From contig NZ_JAJEJV010000004.1 of assembly GCF_021390675.1 (NCBI RefSeq), positions 558,001 to 622,000 on the forward strand: DNA of 64,000 nucleotides. The letters run 5' to 3'. Origin of the DNA: Dyella sp. 2HG41-7 (GTDB lineage Bacteria; Pseudomonadota; Gammaproteobacteria; Xanthomonadales; Rhodanobacteraceae). Below are positions 11,974-23,056 of the stretch, piece by piece. Every line of letters begins with the position of its first letter. The first letter of the stretch is position 1. Below the pieces are notes generated by a model that was given only the letters and a program-made list of their open reading frames with translations, was not told the DNA's origin and did not search any database. A program made the translations under genes and the position numbers.

Positions 11974-13181
11974 GCGGCGTTCTCCGCCGACGCGCGTGCA
12001 AAGGCGAGACATGCGTTGCTGCCGCCAAATCCGAACGAATGACTGAGCGCGACCTTCAGTGGGCGTGCTTCGTTGCGCCATGCGAAGTGCGTGGAACATG
12101 CGGGATCGGCTTCACGAACGCCGGCATTGCCAGGCACGAATCCCTCACGTAACGCGAGCAACGTAATCGCCGCTTCAAGCATGCCTGCCGCACCCAGCGT
12201 GTGGCCGGTCAGTGCTTTGGTGGAGCTCACGCGTGTGTGCGCCGGAAACAATCGCGCGATCAAGGCAGCTTCCATAGCGTCGTTCTTGTGGCTCGCCGTG
12301 CCATGCAGGTTGATGTAATCCACATCCGAGACGTCGAGTTGCGCGCGCGCGAGCGCATCGCGTAATGCCAGCTCGGCGCCGACGCCTTCCGGATCGGGCG
12401 TCGACATATGGTGCGCGTCGCTCGATTCGCCGCAGGCGAGCAATCGCAGCGTTGCATCGGGTTGCGCATCGACACGTTCCAGCAATGCGAATCCCGCTGC
12501 TTCGCCGATGGAAATACCTCGGCGTGCAGCATCGAACGGACGGCACGGTTCGGGCGATACGAGTTCCAGCGCGTTAAAACCAAACAACGTGCTATCGCAC
12601 AGCGAGTCGACGCCGCCCACGACAGCCGCGTCGACGAGCCCCAATCGAATCAGTCGTTCCGCGCTGGCGAACACCTTGGCGCTGGACGAGCACGCGGTGG
12701 AGATGGTCAGGCACGGGCCGCCAATGTCCAACGCTTTGGCGACGAAAGCGGTCAACGAGTGCGGCGTATGGATTGCCGTGCGGTGCAAATCGTCCGGCAG
12801 GCGTGCGCCGTCCAGACGCCGGTAGCCTTCTTCCGTCGCGCCGATGCTTGCCGTGGATGTGCCCAACAGAAGCGCAAGACGCATCGCACCGTAACGTGCT
12901 CGCGCCGCCTGTACTTTGGCGAAAAAATCGTCCTGATTCAGCCCTGTCCAGGCAAGGCGATTGTTACGACAATCCCATGGCGCGTAAGCGTCTGGCAACG
13001 GCTGGCTTTCTATGCCAGCGACGCGTCCGATCCAGCAAGCCAGCGGCGCGCTACTGAAATCGTTCGTGCGCAGGCCGCTTTGTTGCTGTTGAAGTGCATC
13101 GAGATGGTCGCTCAGGCCGAAGCCCAATGCAGAGGTTGCAGTGAAGGCCGACACCGCGAGCGGAAGGGTTGTCACGCGCAT
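11970..13181 (-). CDS. FabF-like beta-ketoacyl-ACP synthase of the aryl-polyene-like cluster
   Basis: Complete 403-residue ketosynthase with the Cys-His-His triad: Cys164 in TACSSS, His293 in HGTAS and His327 in ALTGHTLGAAG. It would condense malonyl-ACP with the aryl or acyl primer. It leads a leftward operon with a truncated KS-like partner and a GT2, each joined by 4-base overlaps. The FGFGGSNACL tail is the usual KAS II ending. Housekeeping fabF is unlikely given this context; ApeO-like function is inferred. Confidence 0.88.
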   Translation of the reverse strand: MRVTTLPLAVSAFTATSALGFGLSDHLDALQQQQSGLRTNDFSSAPLACWIGRVAGIESQPLPDAYAPWDCRNNRLAWTGLNQDDFFAKVQAARARYGAMRLALLLGTSTASIGATEEGYRRLDGARLPDDLHRTAIHTPHSLTAFVAKALDIGGPCLTISTACSSSAKVFASAERLIRLGLVDAAVVGGVDSLCDSTLFGFNALELVSPEPCRPFDAARRGISIGEAAGFALLERVDAQPDATLRLLACGESSDAHHMSTPDPEGVGAELALRDALARAQLDVSDVDYINLHGTASHKNDAMEAALIARLFPAHTRVSSTKALTGHTLGAAGMLEAAITLLALREGFVPGNAGVREADPACSTHFAWRNEARPLKVALSHSFGFGGSNACLAFARASAENAA

Positions 13182-13300
13182 GTCATGAGCCTAGCGAGGG
13201 CTTTAAGGCTTGCCTAGATGGCGTTTCGGCGCGCGCTAACCGGCGTTCACGCTGCGACGCGGTAAGCTGCCGCAGCTTCCTGCGGCCGTCGCCTTGCTAA

Positions 13301-14239
<939 letters not shown>

Positions 14240-14242
14240 TGC

Positions 14243-14890
14243 TTATTCGAGCGGCTGCGAGCCGCTGAAACGCACCGGCGTGGCGCCTTTCACCGGGCCG
14301 ATCTGCGCCGAGTCGCTGACTTGAAGCACCACTTCGCGGCGGAAATCCAACGTACCGCGCACGACGGCGTGCGGTCCGATCACGACGTGCGGCGGGTGAT
14401 TGGTATTGTTCCAACCGTGCGTCTCGTGCACGACGATGCCGCCGTCCACTTGCGAATCTTCGCCGACGAAAATGCTGCCGCTGACCGTTTCGATGTTTCC
14501 GCCGACGTGCGCGTGTTTGAGTTCGATCGCGCCGTTGACGTTAGTGACGTTACTGGCGACCACTGCGCCCTGGTCCAACGAGACGGCGCCATTGGTGCTT
14601 TCCACGGCGCCAGTCACCTTTGCGCCCTGATCGAGCGATACGGAGCCGTTCACCGTGTGCAGGCTGTTTGCCTGCGCGCCCGAGCCCAGTTCGACGGCGC
14701 CGTTGACGGTGCTGGCTTCCTGGACAGTGGCGCGGTCGCCAATCGACACCGAGCCGTTTACGGCGCTGACGTTGCCGGCATGTTCGCCCGCATTCACGGA
14801 TACGGTGCCGTTGATTTTGCTGATGTCCTGGCCCGTGGCGGCCAACGGCAAGATCAGGGCGAGGGTCAGGGACAGGGTGGTGAGGCGCAT
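14243..14890 (-). CDS. exported VNG-repeat protein (predicted beta-solenoid)
   Basis: A 215-residue protein with a signal peptide (MRLTTLSLTLALILPLAATG) and then about six tandem repeats of roughly 18 residues centred on VNGSVSL or close variants (INGTVSV, VNGSVSI, VNGAVEL, VNGSVSL, TNGAVSL, VNGAIEL, VSGSIFV). This is the pattern of a right-handed beta-solenoid or bactofilin-like fold. The C-terminal 60 residues are non-repetitive. I do not recognise a named family. It converges on hemF with 3 bases between the stops and seems monocistronic. Confidence 0.75.
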   Translation of the reverse strand: MRLTTLSLTLALILPLAATGQDISKINGTVSVNAGEHAGNVSAVNGSVSIGDRATVQEASTVNGAVELGSGAQANSLHTVNGSVSLDQGAKVTGAVESTNGAVSLDQGAVVASNVTNVNGAIELKHAHVGGNIETVSGSIFVGEDSQVDGGIVVHETHGWNNTNHPPHVVIGPHAVVRGTLDFRREVVLQVSDSAQIGPVKGATPVRFSGSQPLE

Positions 14891-15037
14891 GTCGGAAGCT
14901 CCGTAGGATGGGACGAAAGATAGGATGCGCGCGACGGCCCCGGGGTTTAGCGTGACTTCCGACAGGGTCGGGAATTGACGCGGCTAGGCATGGCCTGCAC
15001 CATTCCCTACTTATTCCGCTTCACTCGAATCCATCTC

Positions 15038-15781
15038 ATGCACAAGCTCGTTTTGATCCGCCACGGCCAATCGCAGTGGAACCTCGAAAACCGCTTCAGC
15101 GGTTGGGCCGACGTCGATATCACCGAACAAGGCGCGGCCGAGGCGCGCGAATCGGGCGAGCTGCTCAAGCAAGCCGGTTATCACTTCGACGTCGCGCACA
15201 CGTCGGTGCTCAAGCGCGCGGTGCGCACGCTGTGGCACGTGCAGGACGCGATGGATCTGATGTGGATTCCGGTGCTCACCGATTGGCGCCTCAACGAACG
15301 TCATTACGGCGCCCTCACCGGCCTCAACAAAGCGGAAACCGCCGCCAAATACGGTGAGGATCAGGTCAAGGTCTGGCGCCGCAGCTACGACATCCCGCCG
15401 CCGCCGCTCGAACGCGATGCGAATCCGTCGCTGCACGATCCGCGTTATACGAACCTTGATCCGAAACTGATTCCGGACACCGAGTGCCTGAAAGACACCG
15501 TGGCGCGCGTGATGCCTTACTGGAATGAAGTGCTCGCGCCGGCCATTCGCAGCGGCGAGCGCGTACTGCTGGTGGCGCACGGCAACTCGATTCGCGCGCT
15601 GGTGAAGTATCTGGATGGCATTTCCGACGACGACATCGTCGAATTGAACATCCCGAACGGCGTGCCGCTCGTGTACGAATTCGACGATCAGCTCAAGCCG
15701 ATTCGCCACTACTACTTGGGCGACGCGGACGCGATTGCGGCCAAGATGGCGGCGGTGGCGAATCAAGGCAAAGCCAAGTAG
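15038..15781 (+). CDS. gpmA: 2,3-bisphosphoglycerate-dependent phosphoglycerate mutase
   Basis: Interconverts 3- and 2-phosphoglycerate in glycolysis and gluconeogenesis. The histidine phosphatase signature [10 protein letters not shown] carries the phosphorylated His at the N-terminus. [26 protein letters not shown] and the second His in [14 protein letters not shown] complete the dPGM active site. Start ATG 15038 gives 247 residues, against 250 in E. coli; an in-frame upstream ATG at 14975 adds an unconserved extension. Confidence 0.96.
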   Translation: MHKLVLIRHGQSQWNLENRFSGWADVDITEQGAAEARESGELLKQAGYHFDVAHTSVLKRAVRTLWHVQDAMDLMWIPVLTDWRLNERHYGALTGLNKAETAAKYGEDQVKVWRRSYDIPPPPLERDANPSLHDPRYTNLDPKLIPDTECLKDTVARVMPYWNEVLAPAIRSGERVLLVAHGNSIRALVKYLDGISDDDIVELNIPNGVPLVYEFDDQLKPIRHYYLGDADAIAAKMAAVANQGKAK

Positions 15782-15865
15782 CAAGAAAATACGTGGCAGG
15801 CGTCAATCGCCTGTCACGAAATGCGCTGCTAATGTGGAAGCGCTCATCAGGGAGGAGCACATTGC

Positions 15866-16405
15866 ATGGCACCCCATTTGACTACGCCGCTGGTGTTGAT
15901 TCCGTTGATCGCGTTTGCCGTGTGGCGGCGTGTGCGCAGCCAGTTCGGGCTGCAGCCGATCCGGCGCAAAAGAATGATCGCGCGCATCGCCATCTTTGCC
16001 GTGCTTGCATGCCTCATCACGCTCTTTGCCATGCACAACGTGCAGCTGTTGGCTGGACTGGCGGGAGGTTTAGTCGCAGGTGCGGCGCTCGGCTTGGTCG
16101 GGCTTCGCTTGAGCCGCTTTCAGGTCGATCCGGTGAAAGGGGATTGCTACGTTCCCAATCCCTACGTCGGCGCCATCGTCACCACGGTGTTCCTGGCGCG
16201 ACTCGTATGGCGTTTCGCCATGGTCGCGCCGCAGATCCAGGATCCGACCGGCGCCACGCCGCCCATCCACGGTCCCGATATCGGCCAGAGTCCGCTGACC
16301 CTGGCGGTATTTGGCCTGCTGGTGGGGTACTACATCTGCTACTTCGCGGGCTTGCTGATCCACCATCAGCGCTTGCTGCGCAGCCGGCCCGGTTTGCAGG
16401 AATAA
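15866..16405 (+). CDS. small multi-pass membrane protein (CcdC/DUF1453-like)
   Basis: A 179-residue inner-membrane protein with about five hydrophobic segments: near residues 9-20, 38-56, 60-80, 102-118 and 142-165. The basic stretch RRVRSQFGLQPIRRKRM follows the first segment and RFQVDPVKGDCYVPNPY lies in the middle. The layout recalls CcdC/DUF1453 proteins, but no catalytic motif is visible and the function is unknown. It converges on glnB with 8 bases between. Confidence 0.65.
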   Translation: MAPHLTTPLVLIPLIAFAVWRRVRSQFGLQPIRRKRMIARIAIFAVLACLITLFAMHNVQLLAGLAGGLVAGAALGLVGLRLSRFQVDPVKGDCYVPNPYVGAIVTTVFLARLVWRFAMVAPQIQDPTGATPPIHGPDIGQSPLTLAVFGLLVGYYICYFAGLLIHHQRLLRSRPGLQE

Positions 16406-16413
16406 GCCCTGGA

Positions 16414-16929
<516 letters not shown>

Positions 16930-16934
16930 CTACC

Positions 16935-17192
16935 ATGATGGGGAGGCAGGATATCGACCAAATTGCCCTACGACTTGTCTCGTTGGTTCCTCCAGGGATG
17001 GTAGACGCGCACAAGGATTTGCGCGCCAATTTCAGCGATATCCTGGCGCAGGGACTGCGCCATCTCGAGCTGGTTACCCGTGAGGAGTTCGACGTTCAGG
17101 CCCAGGTATTGGCGCGGACCCGCGCCCGGGTCGAGGAACTCGAAAAGCGCGTGGCGGAACTCGAAGCCAGCGTGTCGTCTCGTGGGGCATAG
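16935..17192 (+). CDS. ubiK: ubiquinone biosynthesis accessory factor UbiK
   Basis: An 85-residue UbiK/YqiC (BMFP) protein. The N-terminal amphipathic part (DIDQIALRLVSLVPPG) and the C-terminal coiled coil (REEFDVQAQVLARTRARVEELEKRVAELEA) are diagnostic. With UbiJ it helps the soluble Ubi complex for aerobic ubiquinone synthesis; ubiJ and ubiB lie at 26.0-28.3 kb. Start ATG 16935 has GAGG eight bases upstream; a second ATG follows immediately. ubiK next to comM is a familiar Xanthomonadales order. Confidence 0.9.
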   Translation: MMGRQDIDQIALRLVSLVPPGMVDAHKDLRANFSDILAQGLRHLELVTREEFDVQAQVLARTRARVEELEKRVAELEASVSSRGA

Positions 17193-17203
17193 CCAGTTCC
17201 GGT

Positions 17204-17256
17204 AGCCGTCCCCGATTCGTCACCATCACCCCAAGGAATCGGGGACGGCTGTTTTT
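17204..17256 (+). terminator. strong rho-independent terminator after ubiK
   Basis: A 15-base perfect stem (17204-17218 with 17236-17250, AGCCGTCCCCGATTC and its complement) followed by GTTTTTCC. Separates ubiK from comM. Confidence 0.9.
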
Positions 17257-17331
17257 CCTCTCAAACAGGTTACGGGGTCGCTCGATGGACCGATCAATCA
17301 GCGACTTCCTTAGCCGTCGCCGGCGCCACCC

Positions 17332-18846
17332 ATGAGTCTGGCCGTCACGCTAAGCCGTGCCCAGGAAGGGGTTGCCGCACCGCAAGTGATGGTCGAAGTG
17401 CACCTTTCCGGTGGCCTGCCCAGCACGCATATCGTTGGCCTGCCCGAAGCTGCTGTCCGCGAAGCGCGCGACCGCGTACGTGTGGCCATTCAAAGCGCTG
17501 CTTTCGAATATCCCAACCGCAAGGTGACGGTAAACCTTGCGCCGGCCGAGTTGCCGAAGGATGGCGGACGTTTCGATCTCGCCATCGCCTTGGGCATTCT
17601 CGCGGCCGGGAATCAGGTGCCGCGCGAAAAGCTCGACGATTGCGAATTTCTCGGCGAGCTGGCGCTTTCGGGTCAGTTGCGCCCCGTGTCTGGCGTGTTG
17701 CCTGCGCTGCTCCGCGCCAGAGCGCGTGGCCGCCGCGTGGTCGTGCCACGCGCAAATGCGGAAGAAGCCGCGCTGATTTCCGAAGTCGATGTTCGGGTCG
17801 CCGATACGCTGTCCGATGTCTGCGGCTGGCTGCGCGGCTCGCATGAGCTCACACCGCCGACATCGGTGCTGACCCTGACCGGCGACGATGCAGGTCCCGA
17901 CCTCATCGATGTACGCGGGCAACTGCAGGCGCGCCGTGCGTTGGAAATCGCTGCGGTCGGCGGTCATCACTTGTTGCTGATGGGGCCGCCAGGTACCGGT
18001 AAAACCATGCTGGCGGAACGTTTGCCCGGCATCTTGCCGCCGATGAGCGAATCCGAAGCGCTGGAAACTTGCGCGGTGATGTCGGTGGCGGGTCAAACCG
18101 TGGATCCCGCGCAATGGCGTCGCCGTCCCTTTCGCGCGCCGCACCACACTGCTTCGGCGGTGGCGCTGGTCGGTGGCGGTTCGCAACCCAAGCCGGGCGA
18201 GATTTCGCTCGCGCACAACGGCGTGCTGTTTCTCGACGAACTTCCCGAGTTCAGTCGGCACGTACTGGAGGTTCTGCGCGAACCCATGGAGTCGGGACAG
18301 ATTCTGATTTCGCGCGCGGCGCGGCAGCTTCATTTTCCCGCGCAATTCCAACTTATCGCGGCGATGAATCCTTGCCCCTGCGGCTATTCCGGCGATACCC
18401 GTCAACGTTGCCGCTGCACGCCCGATCAAGTGCAGCGCTATCGCTCGCGCATTTCCGGGCCGCTGCTCGATCGCATCGACTTGTGCGTGGAAGTGCCGGG
18501 TATGCCCTTGAACGAATTGAGCGCGCCGCGTACCACGCGCGACGAAGATTCCGCCACGGTGCGCAAGCGCGTGATGCGCGCCCGTCAGCACGCCTTGGCG
18601 CGTGCCGGTCGCCCGAATGCCGAGATCAGCACACGCGAACTCGAACGCGATTGCGCATTAGGTCCGAACGAACGCAAATGGTTCGATGCGGCGTTGGAAC
18701 GCCTCGGACTTTCCGCGCGCGCCTACCATCGCACCTTGCGTGTCGCGCGCTCGATCGCCGATCTGGATAACGGCGCGGCGGCATTGGATCGCCATCACTT
18801 GGCCGAAGCGCTGCAATATCGGCGTCTATCGTTGCTTTCGGACTAA
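17332..18846 (+). CDS. comM: ComM/YifB-family AAA+ ATPase (Mg-chelatase-like)
   Basis: Hexameric AAA+ helicase; ComM promotes branch migration during natural transformation. The 504 residues comprise an N-terminal Lon-protease-like fold (GLPSTHIVGLPEAAVREARDRV), Walker A GPPGTGKT at 218-225, Walker B VLFLDELPEF, the MNPCPCGYSGD zinc-like cysteine block and a C-terminal Mg-chelatase domain (LSARAYHRTLRVARSIADL). The length matches E. coli YifB. Whether this strain is naturally competent cannot be judged here. Confidence 0.93.
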   Translation: MSLAVTLSRAQEGVAAPQVMVEVHLSGGLPSTHIVGLPEAAVREARDRVRVAIQSAAFEYPNRKVTVNLAPAELPKDGGRFDLAIALGILAAGNQVPREKLDDCEFLGELALSGQLRPVSGVLPALLRARARGRRVVVPRANAEEAALISEVDVRVADTLSDVCGWLRGSHELTPPTSVLTLTGDDAGPDLIDVRGQLQARRALEIAAVGGHHLLLMGPPGTGKTMLAERLPGILPPMSESEALETCAVMSVAGQTVDPAQWRRRPFRAPHHTASAVALVGGGSQPKPGEISLAHNGVLFLDELPEFSRHVLEVLREPMESGQILISRAARQLHFPAQFQLIAAMNPCPCGYSGDTRQRCRCTPDQVQRYRSRISGPLLDRIDLCVEVPGMPLNELSAPRTTRDEDSATVRKRVMRARQHALARAGRPNAEISTRELERDCALGPNERKWFDAALERLGLSARAYHRTLRVARSIADLDNGAAALDRHHLAEALQYRRLSLLSD

Positions 18847-18850
18847 ACAA

Positions 18851-18874
18851 TCGCCCCGGCTTGCACCGGGGCGA
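18851..18874. terminator. hairpin between convergent comM and aceA
   Basis: A 9-base stem TCGCCCCGG / CCGGGGCGA with a 6-base loop in the 48-base convergent gap. On the minus strand it is followed by a T-rich TTGTTTAG; probably a bidirectional terminator. Confidence 0.65.
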
Positions 18875-18894
18875 CGTCGTTCCCTGTTACCAAA

Positions 18895-20190
18895 TCACGC
18901 CGCCGAAGCGCGATGAAATTGCGCTTCCTCGGTCGATCCCTTCAGCGCCGTCGTCGACGACTGACCCTGTTGGATCGCTTGCGTCACCGCATCGAAATAA
19001 CCGGTGCCGACTTCGCGCTGATGCTTCACGGCCGTAAATCCACGTTCGGCCGCTTCAAATTCTTTTTCCTGCAGGGCAACGAATGCGCTCATCTGATGTT
19101 GCGCATAGCCATGCGCCAATTCGAACATGCTGTAGTTGAGGCTGTGGAAGCCCGCCAGCGTAATAAATTGGAATTTGTAACCCATTGCGCCGAGTTCCTT
19201 CTGGAACTTCGCGATGGTCGCGTCGTCCAGATTGCGCTTCCAATTGAAACTCGGTGAGCAGTTGTACGCGAGCATTTTGCCTGGGAATTTCGCGTGGATC
19301 GCTTCGGCGAACTGACGTGCTTGCTCCAGATTCGGCTTGCTGGTTTCGCACCAGATCAAATCGGCATACGGCGCGTAGGCGAGGCCGCGGCTGATCGCCT
19401 GTTCCAAACCGGGGCGCACGCGGAAGAAACCCTCTACCGTGCGTTCGCTCGTGGTGAAAGGCTTGTCGTTGTCGTCGATGTCGGACGTAATCAAATCCGC
19501 CGCATCGGCATCCGTGCGTGCAATCAGCAACGTCGGAACGCCGAGCACATCGGCGGCGAGGCGCGCGGCATTCAACTTCTCCACCGCTTCGCGCGTCGGT
19601 ACCAACACCTTTCCGCCCATGTGACCGCACTTCTTCACCGAAGCAAGTTGATCTTCGAAGTGCACGCCTGCGGCGCCGGCCTCAATCATCGCCTTCATCA
19701 ATTCGAATGCGTTGAGCACGCCGCCAAAGCCTGCTTCCGCATCGGCGACAATCGGCACCATCCAGTCGGTATCGTCCTTGCCTTCGGCGTGATGCAATTG
19801 ATCGGCGCGCAGCAACGTGTTGTTGATGCGCTTGACCACCAGCGGCACGGAGTTGGCGGGATACAGCGATTGATCCGGATACATTTCGCCCGCGATATTG
19901 GCATCGGCCGCCACTTGCCAGCCGCTGAGATAAATCGCCTGCAAACCGGCTTTTACCTGCTGCATGGCCTGATTTCCGGTCAGCGCACCGAGCGCATTGA
20001 CGAACGTGTCTCCATGCAGCGATTTCCACAAGCGTTCCGCGCCGCGTCGTGCGAGCGAATGTTCGATCGCGACGGTGCCGCGCAGGCGCGCGACGTCCTC
20101 GGCGGTGTACGCGCGCTGGATACCCCTCCAACGAGGATTGTTCTTCCAGTCCAGCGCAATATGTTCGGCAGTCGGCAGATGGGTTTTCAT
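18895..20190 (-). CDS. aceA: isocitrate lyase
   Basis: Cleaves isocitrate to glyoxylate and succinate, the first step of the glyoxylate bypass, allowing growth on acetate or fatty acids. The 431 residues contain the catalytic KKCGHMGGK loop (Cys188) and the FNWKRNLDD and YNCSPSFNW segments. Start ATG 20190 (E. coli has 434 residues). It lies 35 bases after aceB on the same strand, forming an aceBA operon. Confidence 0.97.
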   Translation of the reverse strand: MKTHLPTAEHIALDWKNNPRWRGIQRAYTAEDVARLRGTVAIEHSLARRGAERLWKSLHGDTFVNALGALTGNQAMQQVKAGLQAIYLSGWQVAADANIAGEMYPDQSLYPANSVPLVVKRINNTLLRADQLHHAEGKDDTDWMVPIVADAEAGFGGVLNAFELMKAMIEAGAAGVHFEDQLASVKKCGHMGGKVLVPTREAVEKLNAARLAADVLGVPTLLIARTDADAADLITSDIDDNDKPFTTSERTVEGFFRVRPGLEQAISRGLAYAPYADLIWCETSKPNLEQARQFAEAIHAKFPGKMLAYNCSPSFNWKRNLDDATIAKFQKELGAMGYKFQFITLAGFHSLNYSMFELAHGYAQHQMSAFVALQEKEFEAAERGFTAVKHQREVGTGYFDAVTQAIQQGQSSTTALKGSTEEAQFHRASAA

Positions 20191-20225
20191 ACTGTGTGCT
20201 CCGTAAACGTTTCGATGGCGCGCGA

Positions 20226-21836
20226 TCAGGCGAGCTGTTCGTAAGCGGGAAGGGTGAGGAAGTCGGCGAGTTCGTCGTCGTGCATCAGCGTTGAAAGCAA
20301 CTGCGCCGCTTCGGCGGCGCGTCGTGCGCCGGGGAACGTGCTTTCCTGCAAACGATGCGTGTGCGCGGCGAGCGCGTGATCGAACAGCGCGAAATCGATC
20401 GGCGCGTGATCGGGGAATTCCAGGTCGCCGTGATGCAGCCACTGCCACAGCTGCGAACGCGCGATCTCGGCCGTCGCGGCGTCTTCCATCAGGTTGTGGA
20501 TCGGTACGCAGCCGAGACCTTCAAGCCATGCCGCGGTGTAACGAAGCGACACTTCCACGTTGTTGTCGAAACCGGCGCGGCTGATCGTGCCACCGCACGG
20601 CGCGATCAGCATGTCGCGATCTGCCACGACATCGTCGCGTTTCACGTGCAGCTGGTTCGGCGTCGGCATATGGCGATCGAAAATATCCATCGCCACGGGC
20701 ACGAGCGCCGGATGCGCCACCCACGTGCCGTCGTGACCGGCCTGCACTTCGCGCAATTTGTCCGCGCGCACTTTCGCCATCGCCTTGTCGTTCGCGTCGT
20801 CGTCGCCCTTGATCGGAATCTGCGCCGCCATGCCGCCCATCGCGAACGCGCCGCGGCGATGGCAGGTTTGAATCAGCAGCTCGGAATAGGTTTTGAGGAA
20901 CGGAACAGTCATCACGACTTGGCTGCGTTCCGGCAGCAAGCGATCGCGATGTCCGCGCATCGTTTTCAGGTACGAAAAGATGTAATCCCAGCGGCCGCAG
21001 TTCAGACCGACCGCGCGATCGCGCAACGCGTGCAGAATTTCATGCATCTGGAACACTGCGGGCAGCGTTTCGATCAGTACCGTGGCTTTCATCGTGCCGT
21101 GCGGCAGGTCGAGTTCTTCTTCGGCCAAACTCATCACGTCGTTCCACAACGCGGCTTCTTCCATCGCTTCGAGCTTGGGCAGATAGAAATACGGGCCGAG
21201 GTCGCGTGCGTGCAGCGCATGGGAGTTGTGGAAAGCGAAGAGGCCGAAATCTACCAGTGCGCCCGCCATCGTTTCGCCGTCCACGCGGAGGTGGCGTTCC
21301 GGCAGATGCCAGCCACGCGGACGCACCACCAGCACGGCGGGATTGTCGCCGACGCGGTAGTGCTTGCCCTTGGGCGCGCGGTATTCCAGCGTGCCGGCGA
21401 CGGCGTCGCGCAGGTTGATCTGGCCGTCGAGCTGATTGGCGAAGCTTGGGGCGGACGAATCCTCGAAATCCGCCATAAACACCTTCGCGCCGGAATTGAG
21501 CGCGTTGATGATCATCTTGCGTTCCACCGGGCCGGTGATTTCCACGCAGCGGTCCTGAAGGGCGGTGGGAATCGGGGCTACCGTCCAGTCCGATTCGCGG
21601 ATGGCCAGCGTGTCCGCCCGGAAATCCGGAAACGCGCCCGCGTCATAGCGAGCCTGGCGCTGACGACGCGCTTCCAGCAGCTGCTGGCGACGAGGTTCGG
21701 CAAAGCGGTGCAACCGGGCCAGGAAGGCCAGAGCCTCCGGGGTGAGGATGTCTTCGTAGCCGACGGTTTTTGCCTGAACCTGTACGGGCTGACTAAGGGC
21801 GGGCTGGCTGACGATTTTTTCGCTCGGTACTGCCAT
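20226..21836 (-). CDS. aceB: malate synthase A
   Basis: Condenses glyoxylate with acetyl-CoA to malate. The 536 residues include [12 protein letters not shown], the [14 protein letters not shown] metal-site region, [12 protein letters not shown] and the C-terminal catalytic [12 protein letters not shown] stretch. I chose ATG 21836 because GGAGAA lies directly upstream; an ATG five codons earlier lacks a site. The operon aceBA is divergent from a LysR gene, which is the likely regulator. Confidence 0.96.
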   Translation of the reverse strand: MAVPSEKIVSQPALSQPVQVQAKTVGYEDILTPEALAFLARLHRFAEPRRQQLLEARRQRQARYDAGAFPDFRADTLAIRESDWTVAPIPTALQDRCVEITGPVERKMIINALNSGAKVFMADFEDSSAPSFANQLDGQINLRDAVAGTLEYRAPKGKHYRVGDNPAVLVVRPRGWHLPERHLRVDGETMAGALVDFGLFAFHNSHALHARDLGPYFYLPKLEAMEEAALWNDVMSLAEEELDLPHGTMKATVLIETLPAVFQMHEILHALRDRAVGLNCGRWDYIFSYLKTMRGHRDRLLPERSQVVMTVPFLKTYSELLIQTCHRRGAFAMGGMAAQIPIKGDDDANDKAMAKVRADKLREVQAGHDGTWVAHPALVPVAMDIFDRHMPTPNQLHVKRDDVVADRDMLIAPCGGTISRAGFDNNVEVSLRYTAAWLEGLGCVPIHNLMEDAATAEIARSQLWQWLHHGDLEFPDHAPIDFALFDHALAAHTHRLQESTFPGARRAAEAAQLLSTLMHDDELADFLTLPAYEQLA

Positions 21837-21914
21837 GTGCTTCTCCACCATGGGTGACGACGGGTCTGGGGGAGAAGCTAGTTATCGAGTCTAGATTTGA
21901 CAAAACAAATGTTT

Positions 21915-21935
21915 CAATTTTTACTATTCAAATTG
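21915..21935. promoter_or_regulatory. AT-rich aceB/LysR divergent promoter with inverted repeat
   Basis: The 159-base gap between aceB and the LysR gene has a notably AT-rich stretch (about 21893-21965) in otherwise GC-rich DNA. In it, CAATTT-N9-AAATTG is an inverted repeat of the size LysR-type regulators bind. It is a candidate operator for both divergent promoters. Confidence 0.45.
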
Positions 21936-21995
21936 TCAATACATACGCTAAAGTACTGATAGAACTGTCATGCAGAACCCGGCTTGAGGCTGAAC

Positions 21996-23009
21996 ATGAC
22001 GAAAAAGCTACCGCCGAGCCCGCCCAAACGATCAACTCGCAAGAAGAATCCGCCCGCCGACGCGGGGCGCTACTACTACAAGGGCAACCGGCTCAAGCAG
22101 ATGCGCGCCTTTGTGGCGACGGTAAAGCTGGGTACGCTGAGCCGGGCTGCTGAAGCGTTGTACCTGTCGCAGCCATCGGTCAGCCTCCAGTTGCAGGCGC
22201 TTGAGCGCGAGTTGGGGGTGCAACTGCTGCAACGCAGCCGTCGACGCATCAACCTCACCGACGCCGGCGAAGCGCTTTACGAACTGGCGCGCCCGTTGGT
22301 GGAAGGTTGGGAGCATCTGGATCGCGACTTCCAAACCAAAATCAAAGGACTGCCATCGGGCAGGCTGACGGTGGCCGCGGGCACATCGACCATCCAGTAC
22401 TTGCTGCCCGATCTGGTGCGGCGCTATCGGGAAAGTTTCCCCGACGTGCAACTTCAACTGGCCAACGTCACCGGCAAGGACGGCATGGCCTTGTTGCGCG
22501 CGGACGAGGCCGATTTTGCGGTCGGCTCCATGCTGGATGTGCCCAACGACATCGCCTGGGCGCCGGTCTATCAGTACGACCCGATGCTGATCATGCCGCT
22601 GGATCACCCGCTGGCCGCCAAGGAAAACGTGCTGCTGGACGATCTCTCGCCGTATGGGTTGATTCTTCCTCCGCAGCGTTTGTCCACGTATCGACTGGTG
22701 GATCTCGTCTTCCAGCAACGACAAGTGCCGTATCACGTCGCGATTGAAGTCGGTGGCTGGGAGGTGATCAAAGAGTACGTCGCGATGGGTTTGGGCATTT
22801 CCATCGTCACGGGCATCTGCATTACCGATGCCGATCGCCAGCGCTTGGCCGTGCGCAATATGCGCCAATACTTTCCGCAACGCAGCTACGGCGTGGTCAT
22901 GCGCAAAGGCAAATTTCTCACGCAGGAGGCCAGGGCCTTTATCGATTTGATTCGTCCGGGCTTGCTTACGCATCGCGACTACGACGAGTCCGGTCATTCC
23001 GAACGCTGA
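21996..23009 (+). CDS. LysR-family regulator divergent from aceBA
   Basis: A 337-residue LysR-type regulator. The winged helix-turn-helix is at residues about 35-95 (RAFVATVKLGTLSRAAEALYLSQPSVSLQLQALERELG) after a basic, proline-rich N-terminal extension of about 30 residues (KKLPPSPPKRSTRKK). The effector-binding domain resembles the CysB/Cbl branch (DFAVGSML, GWEVIKEYVAMGLGISIVTG). Start ATG 21996 has GAGG just upstream. Divergence from aceBA suggests it controls the glyoxylate bypass; the effector is unknown. Confidence 0.85.
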   Translation: MTKKLPPSPPKRSTRKKNPPADAGRYYYKGNRLKQMRAFVATVKLGTLSRAAEALYLSQPSVSLQLQALERELGVQLLQRSRRRINLTDAGEALYELARPLVEGWEHLDRDFQTKIKGLPSGRLTVAAGTSTIQYLLPDLVRRYRESFPDVQLQLANVTGKDGMALLRADEADFAVGSMLDVPNDIAWAPVYQYDPMLIMPLDHPLAAKENVLLDDLSPYGLILPPQRLSTYRLVDLVFQQRQVPYHVAIEVGGWEVIKEYVAMGLGISIVTGICITDADRQRLAVRNMRQYFPQRSYGVVMRKGKFLTQEARAFIDLIRPGLLTHRDYDESGHSER

Positions 23010-23056
23010 TCGACGCCGCGTTAGACTCCAACGGAACATCACCACAAGGCAACCTC

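Noticed and set aside
20355-21857. 500-codon open frame on the plus strand
   Set aside because: Antisense of aceB, which has clear malate synthase motifs; high-GC third positions keep the reverse frame open.
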